The notes: generated by a model not told the origin, from the letters alone. A DNA stretch of 64,000 nt from Nocardia brasiliensis (GCF_011801125.1 NZ_CP046171.1:2790001-2854000); one strand, 5' to 3'; shown: positions 49,225 to 61,479, counted from the first letter of the stretch. Numbers and translations: made by a program.

Positions 49225-50439
49225 ATGAAGATGCTGGCGTTGTTGTCGAGGAACACCGAAACGCTGCCCGGGCTGACCGGGATCGCCCGGGTGGACCGCA
49301 ATACCCGGCGTCTGCTCAAACGGGTGGGTCCGGGCGATGTCGTCGTGCTCGACGAGATGGACCTGGACCGGATCACCGCGGACCGGTTGGTCGAGGCGGG
49401 GGTGGTCGCCGTGATCAACACCTCGCCGTCGATCTCGGGCCGCTATCCCAACCTCGGTCCCGAGGTGTTGGTGGCCAACGGGATCACGCTGCTGGACACG
49501 GTGAGTTCGGACGCCTTCAGCAAGATCAAGGATGGCGTCAAGGTCCGGATCGACGGTGGTGTCGTCTATCTGGACAAGGTCACCAAAAAGGAGCCGGAGG
49601 TGCTCGTCGAGGGCATCGAGCTCACCGCCGCCGACATCGCCGAGCGGATGATCGAGGCGCGCAACGGGCTGGCCGATCATCTGGAAGCCTTCGCCGGCAA
49701 TACGATCGAGTTCATCCGGACCGAAAGCGCCCTGCTCATCGACGGTATCGGCGTGCCGGAGCTGGAATTGTCGATGAAGCACCGGCATGTCGTCGTGGTC
49801 GCCGACGGGCCGGACCATGCCGAGGATCTGAAGCGGCTCAAGCCGTTCATCAAGGAGTACGTGCCGATCATGGTCGGCGTCGGGCGCGGCGCGGACACCC
49901 TGATGAAGCAGGGGTACCGGCCGGATCTGATCGTCGGCGACCCGGACGAGATCACCACCGCCACTTTGAAATGCGGCGCCGAGGTGATCCTGCCCGCCGA
50001 TACCGACGGGCACGCCAAGGGGCTCGAGCGCATCCAGGATCTAGGCATCGGCGCCACGACGTTCCCGTCCTCCGGGTCGCCCGCCGATCTGGCGCTGCTG
50101 CTGGCGCACCATCACGGTGCCGCGCTGATCGTCACCGCGGGCGCGGCCGCCACGCTCGACGATTTCTTCGATCGCAGTCGGCGCGAAAGCAATCCGGCGA
50201 CGTTCCTGACCCGGCTCAAGCTCGGCACCAAGCTGATGGACGCGAAAGCCGTTGCCACGCTGTATCGCAACCGCGTCTCCGGTATCGGCGTCGCACTCGT
50301 GGTGCTCGCCGCGCTCGTCGCGGTGATCGTCGTGCTGCTCGCGTCCAATTCCGGCACCGACGCCGTGGCCTGGGCCACTGATACCTGGCACCGGTTCGCG
50401 CTGTGGACACAGGGCTTAGTCGGCGCAGGCGGCAAGTGA
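49225..50439 (+). CDS. steA: Cell-separation protein SteA
   Basis: A 404-residue membrane protein homologous to Rv1697 and Corynebacterium SteA, which with SteB localises to the division site and is needed for daughter-cell separation. The body resembles a thiamine-pyrophosphokinase-like fold (ADTLMKQGYRPDLIVGDPDEI), and one transmembrane helix lies near the C-terminus (VSGIGVALVVLAALVAVIVVLL). The N-terminus MKMLALLSRNTETLPGLTG matches the family. It is 31 bases from steB. Confidence 0.9.
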   Translation: MKMLALLSRNTETLPGLTGIARVDRNTRRLLKRVGPGDVVVLDEMDLDRITADRLVEAGVVAVINTSPSISGRYPNLGPEVLVANGITLLDTVSSDAFSKIKDGVKVRIDGGVVYLDKVTKKEPEVLVEGIELTAADIAERMIEARNGLADHLEAFAGNTIEFIRTESALLIDGIGVPELELSMKHRHVVVVADGPDHAEDLKRLKPFIKEYVPIMVGVGRGADTLMKQGYRPDLIVGDPDEITTATLKCGAEVILPADTDGHAKGLERIQDLGIGATTFPSSGSPADLALLLAHHHGAALIVTAGAAATLDDFFDRSRRESNPATFLTRLKLGTKLMDAKAVATLYRNRVSGIGVALVVLAALVAVIVVLLASNSGTDAVAWATDTWHRFALWTQGLVGAGGK

Positions 50440-50470
50440 CCGGCCTGCGCTCAATGACAAAGGGAGAACG

Positions 50471-51415
50471 ATGATCTCGCTACGCCAGCACGCCGTCTCG
50501 ATCGTGGCGATCTTCTTGGCACTCGCCGTCGGCGTCGTGCTCGGCTCGCAGACCCTGGCTGCGGATCTGCTCTCGGGATTGCGTGCGGACAAATCCGATC
50601 TGCGCCAGCAGCTCGACACCGCGTCCGAACACAACCGGCAGTTGACCGATCAGCTCAACGCCGCCGACCGGTTCATCGCGGGCTCAGCCGGGCGCATCCT
50701 CGGCGGCACCCTGGCCGACCGCAGCGTGGTCGTGTTCACCACGCCCGACGCCGATCCCGGCGATATCGAGGGCGTCACCAAGTCGCTGGAAACCGCGGGC
50801 GCCGCGATCACCGGCCGGATCGCGCTCACCGACGCGTTCACCGACGCCACCGAGGGCGATCGGATGCGCACCACCGTCACCAACGTCATCCCCGCCGGTG
50901 CTCAATTGCGCACCGGTGCGGTGGATCAGGGCAGCATGGCGGGCGACCTGCTCGGCCTGGTACTGCTGCTCGATCCGGCCAACGGGCAAACTCGTGGCAC
51001 CGCACAGGAACTCGGTCTGGTGCTGGAGACCCTGCGCGGCGGCGGCTTCCTCGCCTACGGCGACACCCCGGTTCAGCCCGCGCAGCTGGCCGTCGTGATC
51101 ACCGGCAACGGCGCCAAGTCCGCCGAGAACAGTCAGGGCGCCAATATCGCCAGGTTCACCGGCGCGCTGCGCGGCCGCGGCGCGGGCGTCGTCCTGGCCG
51201 GTCGCGCCGGTGCGGCAGAGAACCCCGGACCGATCGCCGCCGTCCGCACCGACGGCGCCCTGGCCACCTCGGTCACCACCGTCGACAACCTCGACCGCGA
51301 GATCGGCCGCGTCACCACCGTCCTCGCCCTCACCGAACAACTCAACGGCGGCGCGGGCCGCTACGGCACCGGCGACAAAGCAACCTCCCTCACCCTCGCC
51401 GCAGCCCCCCGCTGA
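50471..51415 (+). CDS. steB: SteB / MctB family protein (DUF3186)
   Basis: A 314-residue protein with an N-terminal signal-anchor helix (HAVSIVAIFLALAVGVVLGS), a short coiled coil (about 38-68) and an extracytoplasmic domain. The M. tuberculosis homologue Rv1698 is named MctB (copper transport), whereas the Corynebacterium homologue SteB pairs with SteA in cell separation; the conserved steA-steB adjacency here favours a joint role. AAGGGAGAACG precedes the ATG. Confidence 0.9.
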   Translation: MISLRQHAVSIVAIFLALAVGVVLGSQTLAADLLSGLRADKSDLRQQLDTASEHNRQLTDQLNAADRFIAGSAGRILGGTLADRSVVVFTTPDADPGDIEGVTKSLETAGAAITGRIALTDAFTDATEGDRMRTTVTNVIPAGAQLRTGAVDQGSMAGDLLGLVLLLDPANGQTRGTAQELGLVLETLRGGGFLAYGDTPVQPAQLAVVITGNGAKSAENSQGANIARFTGALRGRGAGVVLAGRAGAAENPGPIAAVRTDGALATSVTTVDNLDREIGRVTTVLALTEQLNGGAGRYGTGDKATSLTLAAAPR

Positions 51416-51567
51416 CACGGACCGGCCGCCGTCCGACCGCGGCAGCGCACACCGAGGATCGCGCCAACGAGCCGACGCGCCGCAGGCGGAGTCGCGGTCG
51501 CGCGGCAGGCCGACACCAACACGCCGCGCCCGCGCGGCAAACAGCACAGCTATCCGTGTTACCGTGA

Positions 51568-53295
<1,728 letters not shown>

Positions 53296-53299
53296 GGCG

Positions 53300-53959
53300 A
53301 TGACGGTGGACGGGGGCGCGGCGCCCGGCAGTCACGATTTCGAGACGGTATCCAGCGAAACGGTCTACAGCGGCGCGATTCTGGCGTTGCGACTCGACCA
53401 GGTGCGGATGCCGGGCGGCAAGGTCGTCGAGCGGGAGGTGATCGAGCACCACGGTGCCGTCGCGGTCGCCGCGATCGATGACGACGACAATGTCGTGCTG
53501 ATCAATCAGTACCGGCATCCGATCGGCAGGCGGCTGCTCGAGCTGCCCGCCGGTCTGCTCGATCTGCCCGGCGAGGATCCGCTCGTCGCCGCGCGGCGCG
53601 AGCTGGCCGAGGAGACCGGTCTGGCGGCGCGGGAGTGGTCGGTGTTGGTGGACGTGGCGTTGTCGCCGGGCTTCACCGACGAGGCGTTGCGCGTGTATTT
53701 CGCGCGCGGGCTCTACGAGACCGACCAGCCCGAACCGGAATTCGAGGAAGCCGATCTGGCGATCGTGCGGATGCCGGTCGCCGACGCGGTGCGCGCGGCG
53801 CTGGCCGGCGAGATCGTCAACGCGACCGCGGTGGCGGGCGTGCTGGCCCTCGCCGCGGCGCGGGCGGGCGACACCGAGCTACGTCCGGCGGACGCGCCGT
53901 GGCCGGGTCAGCCCACCGCCTTCTTACGCCGCAAGGCGGCACAGAAGTCGACGGACTGA
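53300..53959 (+). CDS. NUDIX hydrolase, ADP-ribose pyrophosphatase type (Rv1700)
   Basis: A 219-residue NUDIX enzyme that splits ADP-ribose or related nucleotide diphosphates. The NUDIX box GLLDLPGEDPLVAARRELAEETGL is complete, and the upstream YRHPIGRRLLELPAG is typical of ADP-ribose pyrophosphatases. It begins 4 bases after pyrG, the arrangement seen in mycobacteria. Confidence 0.9.
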   Translation: MTVDGGAAPGSHDFETVSSETVYSGAILALRLDQVRMPGGKVVEREVIEHHGAVAVAAIDDDDNVVLINQYRHPIGRRLLELPAGLLDLPGEDPLVAARRELAEETGLAAREWSVLVDVALSPGFTDEALRVYFARGLYETDQPEPEFEEADLAIVRMPVADAVRAALAGEIVNATAVAGVLALAAARAGDTELRPADAPWPGQPTAFLRRKAAQKSTD

Positions 53960-53971
53960 CGGGGGCGCCGG

Positions 53972-54925
53972 GTGCTCGCGCGGGAACTGGACGCCTACCT
54001 CGACCATCTCGCGGTCGAGCGCGGCGCCGCGCGGAACACCCTCGGCGCCTACCGGCGTGACCTCGGCCGCTATCTCGACTTCCTGACCGGGCGCGGCATC
54101 ACCGCGCTCGATCAGGTCACCGAGGCCGACGTCGCCGGATTCACCATGGCGTTGCGCGCGGGCGGCGCCGACCATCCGCCGCTGGCCGCGAGTTCGGTGG
54201 CGCGCGCCCTGATCGCGGTGCGCGGGTTGCACCGGTTCGCCGCGGCGGAGGGCATCACCGTCACCGATGTCGCGCACGCGGTGAAACCGCCGACCCCCGG
54301 GCGCCGCCTGCCCAAGGCGCTGCCGTACGACCAGGTGTTGCGGCTGCTCGAGGCGGCGGGCGGGGCGGCGGCCGACGATCCGGACGCCGCGCCGGGCACC
54401 GACGGCGGGCCGCGCGGACTGCGCGACCGCGCGCTGCTGGAACTGCTCTACTCGACCGGGGCGCGCATCTCGGAGATGGTCGGACTGGACGTCGACGATC
54501 TCGACACCGACGAGCGCGCGGTCGTCTTGCACGGCAAGGGCGGTAAGCAGCGCATGGTGCCGATCGGCAGGCCCGCCCTCGCGGCGGTGGACGCCTACCT
54601 GGTGCGCGGGCGTCCGATGCTGGCCGCGGGCGGAAAAGGCAACGCGGGCGCGCTGTTCCTGAACGCGCGCGGCGGCAGGCTGTCGCGCCAGACCGCGTGG
54701 CAGGTGTTGCAGACCGCGGCCGAACGCGCGGGCATCGGCGCGGCCGTGTCCCCGCACACACTGCGGCACTCGTTCGCCACCCATCTGCTCGACGGCGGCG
54801 CGGATGTGCGTGTGGTCCAAGAACTCCTGGGCCACGCCTCGGTCACCACCACCCAGATCTACACCCTCGTCACGGTGAACACCCTGCGTGAGGTCTGGGC
54901 CACCGCGCACCCGCGCGCCCGCTAG
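53972..54925 (+). CDS. xerD: Tyrosine recombinase XerD
   Basis: Site-specific recombinase resolving chromosome dimers at dif. The 317-residue chain has an N-terminal SAM-like core-binding domain ([26 protein letters not shown]) and a catalytic domain with Arg in [12 protein letters not shown], Lys in [36 protein letters not shown] with the nucleophilic Tyr. GTG start 12 bases after the NUDIX gene. Position equals Rv1701. Confidence 0.93.
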   Translation: MLARELDAYLDHLAVERGAARNTLGAYRRDLGRYLDFLTGRGITALDQVTEADVAGFTMALRAGGADHPPLAASSVARALIAVRGLHRFAAAEGITVTDVAHAVKPPTPGRRLPKALPYDQVLRLLEAAGGAAADDPDAAPGTDGGPRGLRDRALLELLYSTGARISEMVGLDVDDLDTDERAVVLHGKGGKQRMVPIGRPALAAVDAYLVRGRPMLAAGGKGNAGALFLNARGGRLSRQTAWQVLQTAAERAGIGAAVSPHTLRHSFATHLLDGGADVRVVQELLGHASVTTTQIYTLVTVNTLREVWATAHPRAR

Positions 54926-54986
54926 GCCGGGCCCTACACGACCGCCGCGACGTGCGTTTCAGTGGTGACCCGCAGTGGCACCGAGC

Positions 54987-55080
54987 GATAAGGGGTAGCG
55001 TTTTGCTGTTCGGGGCCCGGCGTGGTGCCGCGAACACGCCGCGCGCGTCGCGGCTCTTGCACGCTCATAAGCGGTAGCGT
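54987..55080 (+). promoter_or_regulatory. Duplicated promoter-like element upstream of parA
   Basis: ATAAGGGGTAGCGT (54988-55001) and ATAAGCGGTAGCGT (55067-55080) are nearly identical and lie 79 bases apart in the 253-base gap before parA. TAGCGT would be a -10 hexamer; the shared upstream bases suggest either two promoters or a repeated binding site. Confidence 0.35.
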
Positions 55081-55178
55081 CTATCGAGAGCTGGACCGTA
55101 CGAAAGCGAGGTCGGGCCTGATCGGCTTCGCTACGCTCGGCGAGGCAACGGGCAGGAACGTATAAGGAGCAGCGGATC

Positions 55179-56144
55179 GTGACATCAGCCGGAGCGGCAG
55201 AGCCGCCGATGGGTGCTGGGGCGGAGCCGCATCCGGGTACCGCCTCGGCGGCGGCGGCCGAAACCCTGTGGGGCACCGGAGCCGATCTCCCTATCCCCGA
55301 GGACGCGGCACTCGGCCCCACCGGGCGACCCCTTCGTCTCGTGCCGGACCCGGCACCGCTCGAACGGCACGGCGACGCGCTCATCATCGCCATGTGCAAC
55401 CAGAAGGGCGGCGTCGGCAAGACCACCTCCACCATCAATCTCGGTGCCTCGCTCGCCGAATACGGGCGCAAGGTGCTGCTGGTCGATCTGGACCCGCAGG
55501 GCGCGCTGTCCGCGGGATTGGGTGTGGCCCATCATGATCTCGAGCTCACCGTGCACGACCTGCTGGTCGGCTCCAAGGGCTCGATCGACGACGTGCTGAT
55601 GCAGACCCGGGTCGAGAACATGGACCTGCTGCCCAGCAATATCGACCTGTCGGCCGCGGAGATCCAGCTGGTCAACGAGGTCGGCCGGGAGCATTCGCTC
55701 GGCAGGGCACTGCATTCGATCCGAGATCGCTACGACTACATCATCATCGACTGTCAGCCCTCGCTCGGTCTGCTCACCGTCAACGCGCTCGCCTGCGCCG
55801 ACGGCGTCATCATTCCGATGGAATGCGAATACTTCTCGCTGCGCGGGCTGGCGCTGCTCAACGACACCGTGGAGAAGGTGCGCGACCGGCTCAACCCCAG
55901 GCTCAGCCTGTACGGGATAGTGGTCACCATGTTCGATGCCCGACTACTCCACTCCCGTCAGGTGATGGCGCGGGTCGTCGAGGTGTTCGGTGACCTGGTC
56001 TACGACGCGGCGATCTCGCGGACCGTGCGGTTCCCCGACGCCAGTGTCGCGGGCGAGCCGATCACCACGTGGGCGCCGAAATCCAGTGGAGCCGAAGCAT
56101 ATCGGGCGATGGCGCGGGAAGTCATCCACCGGTCCGGCCGGTGA
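55179..56144 (+). CDS. ParA-family ATPase (Rv1708 type)
   Basis: A 321-residue MinD/ParA-family ATPase. After about 65 variable residues comes the deviant Walker A NQKGGVGKTTSTINLG, then VLLVDLDPQG (A') and YIIIDCQPSLGLLTVNAL (Walker B). There is no parB partner; it is coupled by a 4-base overlap to scpA, so it probably assists condensin-linked chromosome organisation rather than being the main partition ATPase. AAGGAG nine bases before the GTG supports the start. Confidence 0.92.
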   Translation: MTSAGAAEPPMGAGAEPHPGTASAAAAETLWGTGADLPIPEDAALGPTGRPLRLVPDPAPLERHGDALIIAMCNQKGGVGKTTSTINLGASLAEYGRKVLLVDLDPQGALSAGLGVAHHDLELTVHDLLVGSKGSIDDVLMQTRVENMDLLPSNIDLSAAEIQLVNEVGREHSLGRALHSIRDRYDYIIIDCQPSLGLLTVNALACADGVIIPMECEYFSLRGLALLNDTVEKVRDRLNPRLSLYGIVVTMFDARLLHSRQVMARVVEVFGDLVYDAAISRTVRFPDASVAGEPITTWAPKSSGAEAYRAMAREVIHRSGR

Positions 56145-57235
56145 TCGGCGGCAACGACTCCGCATCACCCGCTACCACCCATCCGCCCGATCACGGGGTC
56201 GTCCACGGCGACGACCACCCCGCGGGCGACCTCCTGGAGCGGGCTGCGGCGCGCGAACACGAACCGGACGAATCGGATCCGCGCGCAGGCGATGTCGCGG
56301 CAACCCCGAGCCTGCACACATCGGACCACTCCGGTGTGCCGGATGATGTCCAGATGCCCGAGCAACCCGCCGCCGCGGACTCCGAGTCCCCCTCGGAGTC
56401 CGCCGGTACCGAGAAGACCGGGTTCCACCTGCGGTTGAGCAACTTCCAGGGACCGTTCGATCTGCTGCTGACCTTGATAAGCTCGCGCAAGCTCGACGTC
56501 ACCGAGGTCGCGTTGCACAAGGTGACCGACGAGTTCATCGCCTACACCAAGGCGTTGACCGCGGCGCTGTCCGACGACACCACGACGACACTGCGGGCCG
56601 ACAAGATCCTCGACCAGACCACCGAATTCCTGGTCGTGGCCGCCACTTTGCTCGACCTCAAGGCGGCGCGATTGCTGCCGGCGGGGGAGATGACCGACGC
56701 CGAGGATCTCGAACTGCTAGAGGCGCGCGACCTGCTGTTCGCGCGGCTGCTGCAGTACCGGGCGTTCAAGCAGGTGGCCGAGTTGCTCGGTGAGTTGGAG
56801 GCGGTGGCGCTGCGGCGGTACCCGCGCGCGGTCGGCCTGGAGGAGCGCTTCGCCGGTCTGCTGCCCGAGGTTACGCTGGGTGTTGACGCGCACGAATTCG
56901 CCGCGATCGCCGCTGCGGCGTTCCGGCCGCGGCCCGTGCCCAAGGTCGGTCTGGACCATCTGCACAACCACGCGGTGTCGATCGCCGAACAGGCCGCGCT
57001 CGTGCTCGAACGACTGAAGCTGGCAGGCAAGGGTGGGTGGACGACGTTCACCGACCTGGTCGCCGACTGCACCGTGCCGGTCGAGATCGTCGCCCGCTTC
57101 CTGGCGCTGCTCGAGCTGTATCGCGGCAAGACGATCGAGTTCGATCAGCCCGACCCGCTCGGCCCACTCTCGATCAGCTGGATCGGCGACGACGGCCCGG
57201 ACCACACTGTGACCATCGAGGAGGACTACGGGTGA
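56141..57235 (+). CDS. scpA: Segregation and condensation protein ScpA
   Basis: Kleisin subunit bridging SMC heads with ScpB. The 364-residue product starts at the GTG overlapping the parA stop; its first 90 residues are acidic and low-complexity, so an ATG at 56354 is a possible alternative start. The kleisin domain begins at FHLRLSNFQGPFDLLLTLISSRKLDVTEVALHKVTDEFIAY, the family hallmark, and ends in a C-terminal winged helix (TTFTDLVADCTVPVEIVARFLALLELYRGKTIEFDQ). It overlaps scpB by 4 bases. Confidence 0.93.
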   Translation: MIGGNDSASPATTHPPDHGVVHGDDHPAGDLLERAAAREHEPDESDPRAGDVAATPSLHTSDHSGVPDDVQMPEQPAAADSESPSESAGTEKTGFHLRLSNFQGPFDLLLTLISSRKLDVTEVALHKVTDEFIAYTKALTAALSDDTTTTLRADKILDQTTEFLVVAATLLDLKAARLLPAGEMTDAEDLELLEARDLLFARLLQYRAFKQVAELLGELEAVALRRYPRAVGLEERFAGLLPEVTLGVDAHEFAAIAAAAFRPRPVPKVGLDHLHNHAVSIAEQAALVLERLKLAGKGGWTTFTDLVADCTVPVEIVARFLALLELYRGKTIEFDQPDPLGPLSISWIGDDGPDHTVTIEEDYG

Positions 57236-58044
57236 CCGAGCACACCGACACCCCGGCCGCCGAGACGAACTCGGCTGCGGTCGACGGTGCTCCCGCGACC
57301 GGCGCGGCCGGTGCGACCGCTCCCGCCCCTGGCTCGGCTGCCGCCGATGATGTCGTGACCCCGGCAGACGAGGACCAGGCACCCGTCGCCGACGACACCG
57401 TGTCGGAGTTCACGCCGGAGCATCTCGAGGACGACGAGTTCCGCTCGGCGTTGGAGGCGATGCTGCTCGTCGTGGACGCTCCGGCCCCGGTAGAGCAGTT
57501 GGCGGCGGCGTTGGACGACACCACCGAGCGGGTCGAGCAGGTGCTGCGCGAGCTGTCGGCGGAGCTGTCCGCGCGGGGCAGCGGGATCGACCTGCGTTTC
57601 GTCGGAGACGGGTGGCGCTTCTATACTCGCAGCGAGTACGCGCCCTATGTGGAACGGGTGCTGCTCGATGGCGCTCGCACCAAACTGACGCGGGCGGCCT
57701 TGGAAACTCTGGCGGTGGTGGCATACCGTCAACCGGTGACCCGGACCAGGGTCAGCGCGGTGCGCGGCGTGAACGTCGACGGGGTGATGCGCACGCTGCT
57801 GGCCAGGGGCTTGATCGCCGAGGCAGGCGTCGACCCGGAAACGAACGGGACGACATACCGCACGACCGAGCTCTTCCTGGAGCGGATCGGGCTCGCGTCG
57901 CTGTCCGACCTGCCACCGCTGGCGCCCCTGCTCCCGGGCGTCGACCTGATCGATGAGATCAACGAGAGCTTGGACACGGACCCCCGTTACACCAAGCTGA
58001 AGAAACCCGCCGAGGCCGACTTGGACCTCGGCAGCGAGGACTGA
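57232..58044 (+). CDS. scpB: Segregation and condensation protein ScpB
   Basis: Winged-helix partner of ScpA in the SMC condensin. The 270-residue protein has an acidic Ala/Thr/Asp-rich N-terminal 65 residues, then ALEAMLLVVDAPAPVEQLAAAL (first winged helix) and LTRAALETLAVVAYRQPVTRTRVSAVRGVNVDGVMRTLLARGLI (second, the most conserved block). GTG start in a GTGA overlap with scpA. Confidence 0.94.
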   Translation: MTEHTDTPAAETNSAAVDGAPATGAAGATAPAPGSAAADDVVTPADEDQAPVADDTVSEFTPEHLEDDEFRSALEAMLLVVDAPAPVEQLAAALDDTTERVEQVLRELSAELSARGSGIDLRFVGDGWRFYTRSEYAPYVERVLLDGARTKLTRAALETLAVVAYRQPVTRTRVSAVRGVNVDGVMRTLLARGLIAEAGVDPETNGTTYRTTELFLERIGLASLSDLPPLAPLLPGVDLIDEINESLDTDPRYTKLKKPAEADLDLGSED

Positions 58045-58053
58045 CAGGACAAA

Positions 58054-59313
58054 ATGAATACGCCCGCTCGCCGAGATGGCACACCGGATCGTAGGAAACG
58101 CAGCGACCAGCCCGTCAGGGGTGGCGCGGCGCGAGACGCACGCAGTGCGGCTCGCGGGGGGACAGACCGCGGCGGCGCCCGCGGTGACGGGGGATATCGC
58201 GGCGCGCCGCCGCGCGGAAACGACCAGGGCGGCAACGGATACCGCGGCACCCGCGGCGGCACCACGCAGGGCGGCGGCGCGACCCGCGGCCGCGCGGGCG
58301 GCGCCGCGTCGGGCGGCTCCTACCGTCCTCGTACCGAAAGCGGTGCCGGGCAAGGTAATTCGGGGCGCGGAACGGGTCAGGGCGGCACCGCGCAGTGGGG
58401 CACCCCGGCGCACGGCATTCCGCAGCGCCGGGCCGCGCAGCCCGCGCCGACCGGCAAGAAGAAGAATCCCAAGCCGCAGAAGCAGACTCAGTCCGCACCG
58501 CTGCTGAGCAACGCCAAGCCCGCCAAGCGTCAGCACGTGGAGCCCGCGGCCACCGAGGGGCACGTCAAGATGCCGTGGGGCGAGGGCGAGCGGCTGCAGA
58601 AGGTACTCGCCAAGGCCGGGGTGGCCTCGCGCCGCGCCGCCGAGGAGATGATCGCGCAGGGCCGGGTCGAGGTCGACGGCGCGATCGTGCGCGAGCAAGG
58701 TCTGCGGATCGATCCGCAGGTCGCCGTGGTCCGGGTGGACGGCACCCGGGTGATGGTGCGCGAGGAACTCGTGCACATCGCGCTGAACAAGCCGAAGGGC
58801 TGGCAGTCCACCATGTCCGACGATCTGGGCCGCCCCTGCGTCGGTGACATCGTCGCCGAGCGGGTCGCCGCCGGCCAGCGCCTGTTCCATGTCGGGCGGC
58901 TCGACGCCGACACCGAGGGCCTGCTGTTGCTCACCAACGACGGTGACCTGGCCCACCGGCTCATGCACCCGTCGTTCCAGGTGTCGAAGACCTACCTGGC
59001 GACGGTCAACGGCGAGGTGCACAAGTCGGTCGGCAAACGCCTGCGCGACGGCATCGAACTCGACGACGGCCCGGCCAAGGTCGACAGCTTCCAGGTGCTC
59101 GAGCTGGGCGAGGGACGTTCCCTGGTGAAACTGGTGTTGCACGAAGGGCGCAAGCACATTGTGCGCCGGCTGCTGGACGCGGTCGGCCATCCGGTGTCGC
59201 GGTTGGTGCGCACGAATATCGGTCCGGTCGCGCTCGGCGACCAGCGGCCGGGCACGCTGCGGGTGCTCGGTCGCGCGGAAATCGGCAAACTCTACGAGGC
59301 GGTGTCGTTGTGA
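58054..59313 (+). CDS. rluB: 23S rRNA pseudouridine synthase (RluB/RsuA type) with RGG-like extension
   Basis: Converts a specific 23S rRNA uridine to pseudouridine. In this 419-residue protein, residues 1 to about 170 are a disordered Gly/Arg/Thr-rich extension ([22 protein letters not shown] repeats). An S4 domain follows ([32 protein letters not shown]), then the catalytic domain with the Asp in [21 protein letters not shown] and the [14 protein letters not shown] [13 protein letters not shown]. It sits between scpB and cmk as in mycobacteria (Rv1711). Confidence 0.93.
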   Translation: MNTPARRDGTPDRRKRSDQPVRGGAARDARSAARGGTDRGGARGDGGYRGAPPRGNDQGGNGYRGTRGGTTQGGGATRGRAGGAASGGSYRPRTESGAGQGNSGRGTGQGGTAQWGTPAHGIPQRRAAQPAPTGKKKNPKPQKQTQSAPLLSNAKPAKRQHVEPAATEGHVKMPWGEGERLQKVLAKAGVASRRAAEEMIAQGRVEVDGAIVREQGLRIDPQVAVVRVDGTRVMVREELVHIALNKPKGWQSTMSDDLGRPCVGDIVAERVAAGQRLFHVGRLDADTEGLLLLTNDGDLAHRLMHPSFQVSKTYLATVNGEVHKSVGKRLRDGIELDDGPAKVDSFQVLELGEGRSLVKLVLHEGRKHIVRRLLDAVGHPVSRLVRTNIGPVALGDQRPGTLRVLGRAEIGKLYEAVSL

Positions 59314-60056
59314 TGGGTGTGGAGATTCCGGTCGAGGCCCCTCGGCAGTTGTCGGGGACCGGTCCGCTCGTGGTGGCGATGGACGGCCCGTCCGGTACCG
59401 GCAAGTCCAGCGTCTCGCGGCGCTTGGCCACCCGGCTCGGCGCCCGCTATCTCGACACCGGTGCGATGTACCGGGTGGCGACGCTGCGGGTGCTGCGCGC
59501 GGGCGTCGAGCTGAGCGACGCCGCGGCGATCAGCGCCGCGGTCAAGGAGCTGCCGCTCTCGATCGGAACCGATCCCAGCCGTGAGGTGATCCAGCTCGAC
59601 GGCGAGGACGTGGCCTCGGAGATCCGTGGCGATGCCGTCACCAAGGCCGTTTCGGCGGTGTCGGCCGTGCCAGAGGTCCGGGATCTGCTGGTCGCGTTGC
59701 AGCGCGAGATCACCACGGCCGCACAGCGCATCGTGGTCGAGGGCCGCGACATCGGCACCGTGGTGCTGCGTGACGCGGACGCCAAGATCTACCTGACCGC
59801 CTCGGCGGAGGCGCGCGCGCACCGGCGCAATCAGCAGAACATCGCCGAGGGCCGCGGCGACGACTACGAGGCCGTGCTCGCCGACGTGCAGCGACGCGAC
59901 AACCTCGACTCCACCCGCAAGGTGTCCCCGCTGCGTCCCGCCGAGGACGCCGTGCTGGTCGACACCAGCGATCTGAACATGGATGAGGTCATCGACGAGC
60001 TGTACCGCGTTGTCGGGCAGCAGATTTCGGTAGGCCGGACGGGAGGTTCGCAGTGA
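59310..60056 (+). CDS. cmk: Cytidylate kinase
   Basis: Phosphorylates CMP and dCMP. The 248-residue protein has the P-loop [17 protein letters not shown], the YLDTGAMYR substrate motif and [24 protein letters not shown]. The GTG gives a GTGA overlap with rluB; the ATG one codon later is equally possible. The stop overlaps der. Confidence 0.95.
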   Translation: MMGVEIPVEAPRQLSGTGPLVVAMDGPSGTGKSSVSRRLATRLGARYLDTGAMYRVATLRVLRAGVELSDAAAISAAVKELPLSIGTDPSREVIQLDGEDVASEIRGDAVTKAVSAVSAVPEVRDLLVALQREITTAAQRIVVEGRDIGTVVLRDADAKIYLTASAEARAHRRNQQNIAEGRGDDYEAVLADVQRRDNLDSTRKVSPLRPAEDAVLVDTSDLNMDEVIDELYRVVGQQISVGRTGGSQ

Positions 60057-61471
60057 CCGAAGACGTGATGGCCGGCGACGGCATCTGGAGCGACGAAACC
60101 GACTGGGAGCTCACCGATCTCGACGGTGAGTTCGAGGGCGCCGAGCAGCTCGCGATGCCGACGCTCGCGGTGGTCGGGCGCCCGAACGTCGGCAAATCGA
60201 CGCTGGTGAACCGGATCCTCGGCCGCCGCGAGGCCGTGGTCGAAGACATCCCCGGCGTCACCAGGGACCGGATCTCCTACGAGGCCAACTGGGCCGGTCG
60301 CCGCTTCCTGGTACAGGACACCGGCGGCTGGGAGCCCGACGCCAAGGGTTTGCAGCAGTCGGTGGCGCGCCAGGCCGAGGTGGCCATGCAGACCGCCGAC
60401 GCGATCCTGCTCGTGGTCGACGCCGTGGTCGGCGCCACCGCGACCGACGAGGCGGCGGTGAAGAAGCTGCGCCGCTCCAAGATTCCGGTGATCCTGGTCG
60501 CCAACAAGGTCGACGATCAGCGCATCGAGTCCGAGGCCGCCGCGCTGTGGTCGCTCGGCCTCGGTGAGCCGAGGATGGTCAGCGCGGCGCACGGCCGCGG
60601 CACCGGTGACCTGCTCGACGATGTGCTCGAGGTGCTGCCGGAGACACCGCGCGAGGGCACCGGTGGCGTCGGTCCGCGCCGCGTCGCCCTGGTCGGCAAG
60701 CCGAACGTCGGCAAGTCCAGCCTGTTGAACAAGCTGGCCGGCGACGAGCGGTCGGTGGTGCACGATGTCGCGGGCACCACCGTCGACCCGGTCGACTCGC
60801 TGGTCGAATTGGGCGGCAAGGTCTGGAAATTCGTCGATACCGCCGGGCTGCGCCGCAAGGTGTCGCATTCCAGCGGCACCGAGTTCTACGCCTCGTTGCG
60901 CACGAAGGCGGCACTGGAGGCCTCCGAGGTCGCGATCATGCTGATCGACGCCTCGCAGCCGATGACCGAGCAGGACCTGCGGGTGATCAGCATGGTCGCC
61001 GATTCCGGTCGCGCGCTCGTGCTCGCCTTCAACAAGTGGGACCTGGTCGACGAGGACCGGCGCCTGCAATTGGAGCGCGAGATCGACCGGGATCTGGTCC
61101 GGGTGCCGTGGGCACAGCGGGTCAACATCTCGGCGCACACCGGCCGCGCGGTGCAGAAGCTGGTGCCGCAGATGGAGACCGCGCTCGAGTCCTGGGACAA
61201 GCGCATCTCCACCGGTCGGCTGAACAACTGGTTGAAGGAAGTGGTCGCGGCCACGCCGCCGCCGATGCGCGGCGGTCGCCTGCCCCGCATCCTGTTCGCC
61301 ACCCAGGCAGGCACCCGCCCGCCGACGTTCGTCCTGTTCACCACCGGCTTCCTCGAGGCGGGCTACCGCCGCTTCCTGGAGCGCAGGCTGCGTGAGGAGT
61401 TCAACTTCGACGGTTCGCCGGTGCGGATCTCGGTGCGCGTCCGCGAGAAGCGCGAGCGCGGCAAGAAGTAA
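60053..61471 (+). CDS. der: Ribosome biogenesis GTPase Der (EngA)
   Basis: Tandem-GTPase needed for 50S subunit maturation. The 472-residue chain has G1 motifs GRPNVGKST (about residue 43) and GKPNVGKSS (about residue 215), DTGGWEPD and DTAGLRR as the two G3 sites, NKVD and NKWD as G4, and a C-terminal KH-like domain ending [26 protein letters not shown] start overlapping cmk by 4 bases. Confidence 0.96.
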   Translation: MTEDVMAGDGIWSDETDWELTDLDGEFEGAEQLAMPTLAVVGRPNVGKSTLVNRILGRREAVVEDIPGVTRDRISYEANWAGRRFLVQDTGGWEPDAKGLQQSVARQAEVAMQTADAILLVVDAVVGATATDEAAVKKLRRSKIPVILVANKVDDQRIESEAAALWSLGLGEPRMVSAAHGRGTGDLLDDVLEVLPETPREGTGGVGPRRVALVGKPNVGKSSLLNKLAGDERSVVHDVAGTTVDPVDSLVELGGKVWKFVDTAGLRRKVSHSSGTEFYASLRTKAALEASEVAIMLIDASQPMTEQDLRVISMVADSGRALVLAFNKWDLVDEDRRLQLEREIDRDLVRVPWAQRVNISAHTGRAVQKLVPQMETALESWDKRISTGRLNNWLKEVVAATPPPMRGGRLPRILFATQAGTRPPTFVLFTTGFLEAGYRRFLERRLREEFNFDGSPVRISVRVREKRERGKK

Positions 61472-61479
61472 TCGATTGC

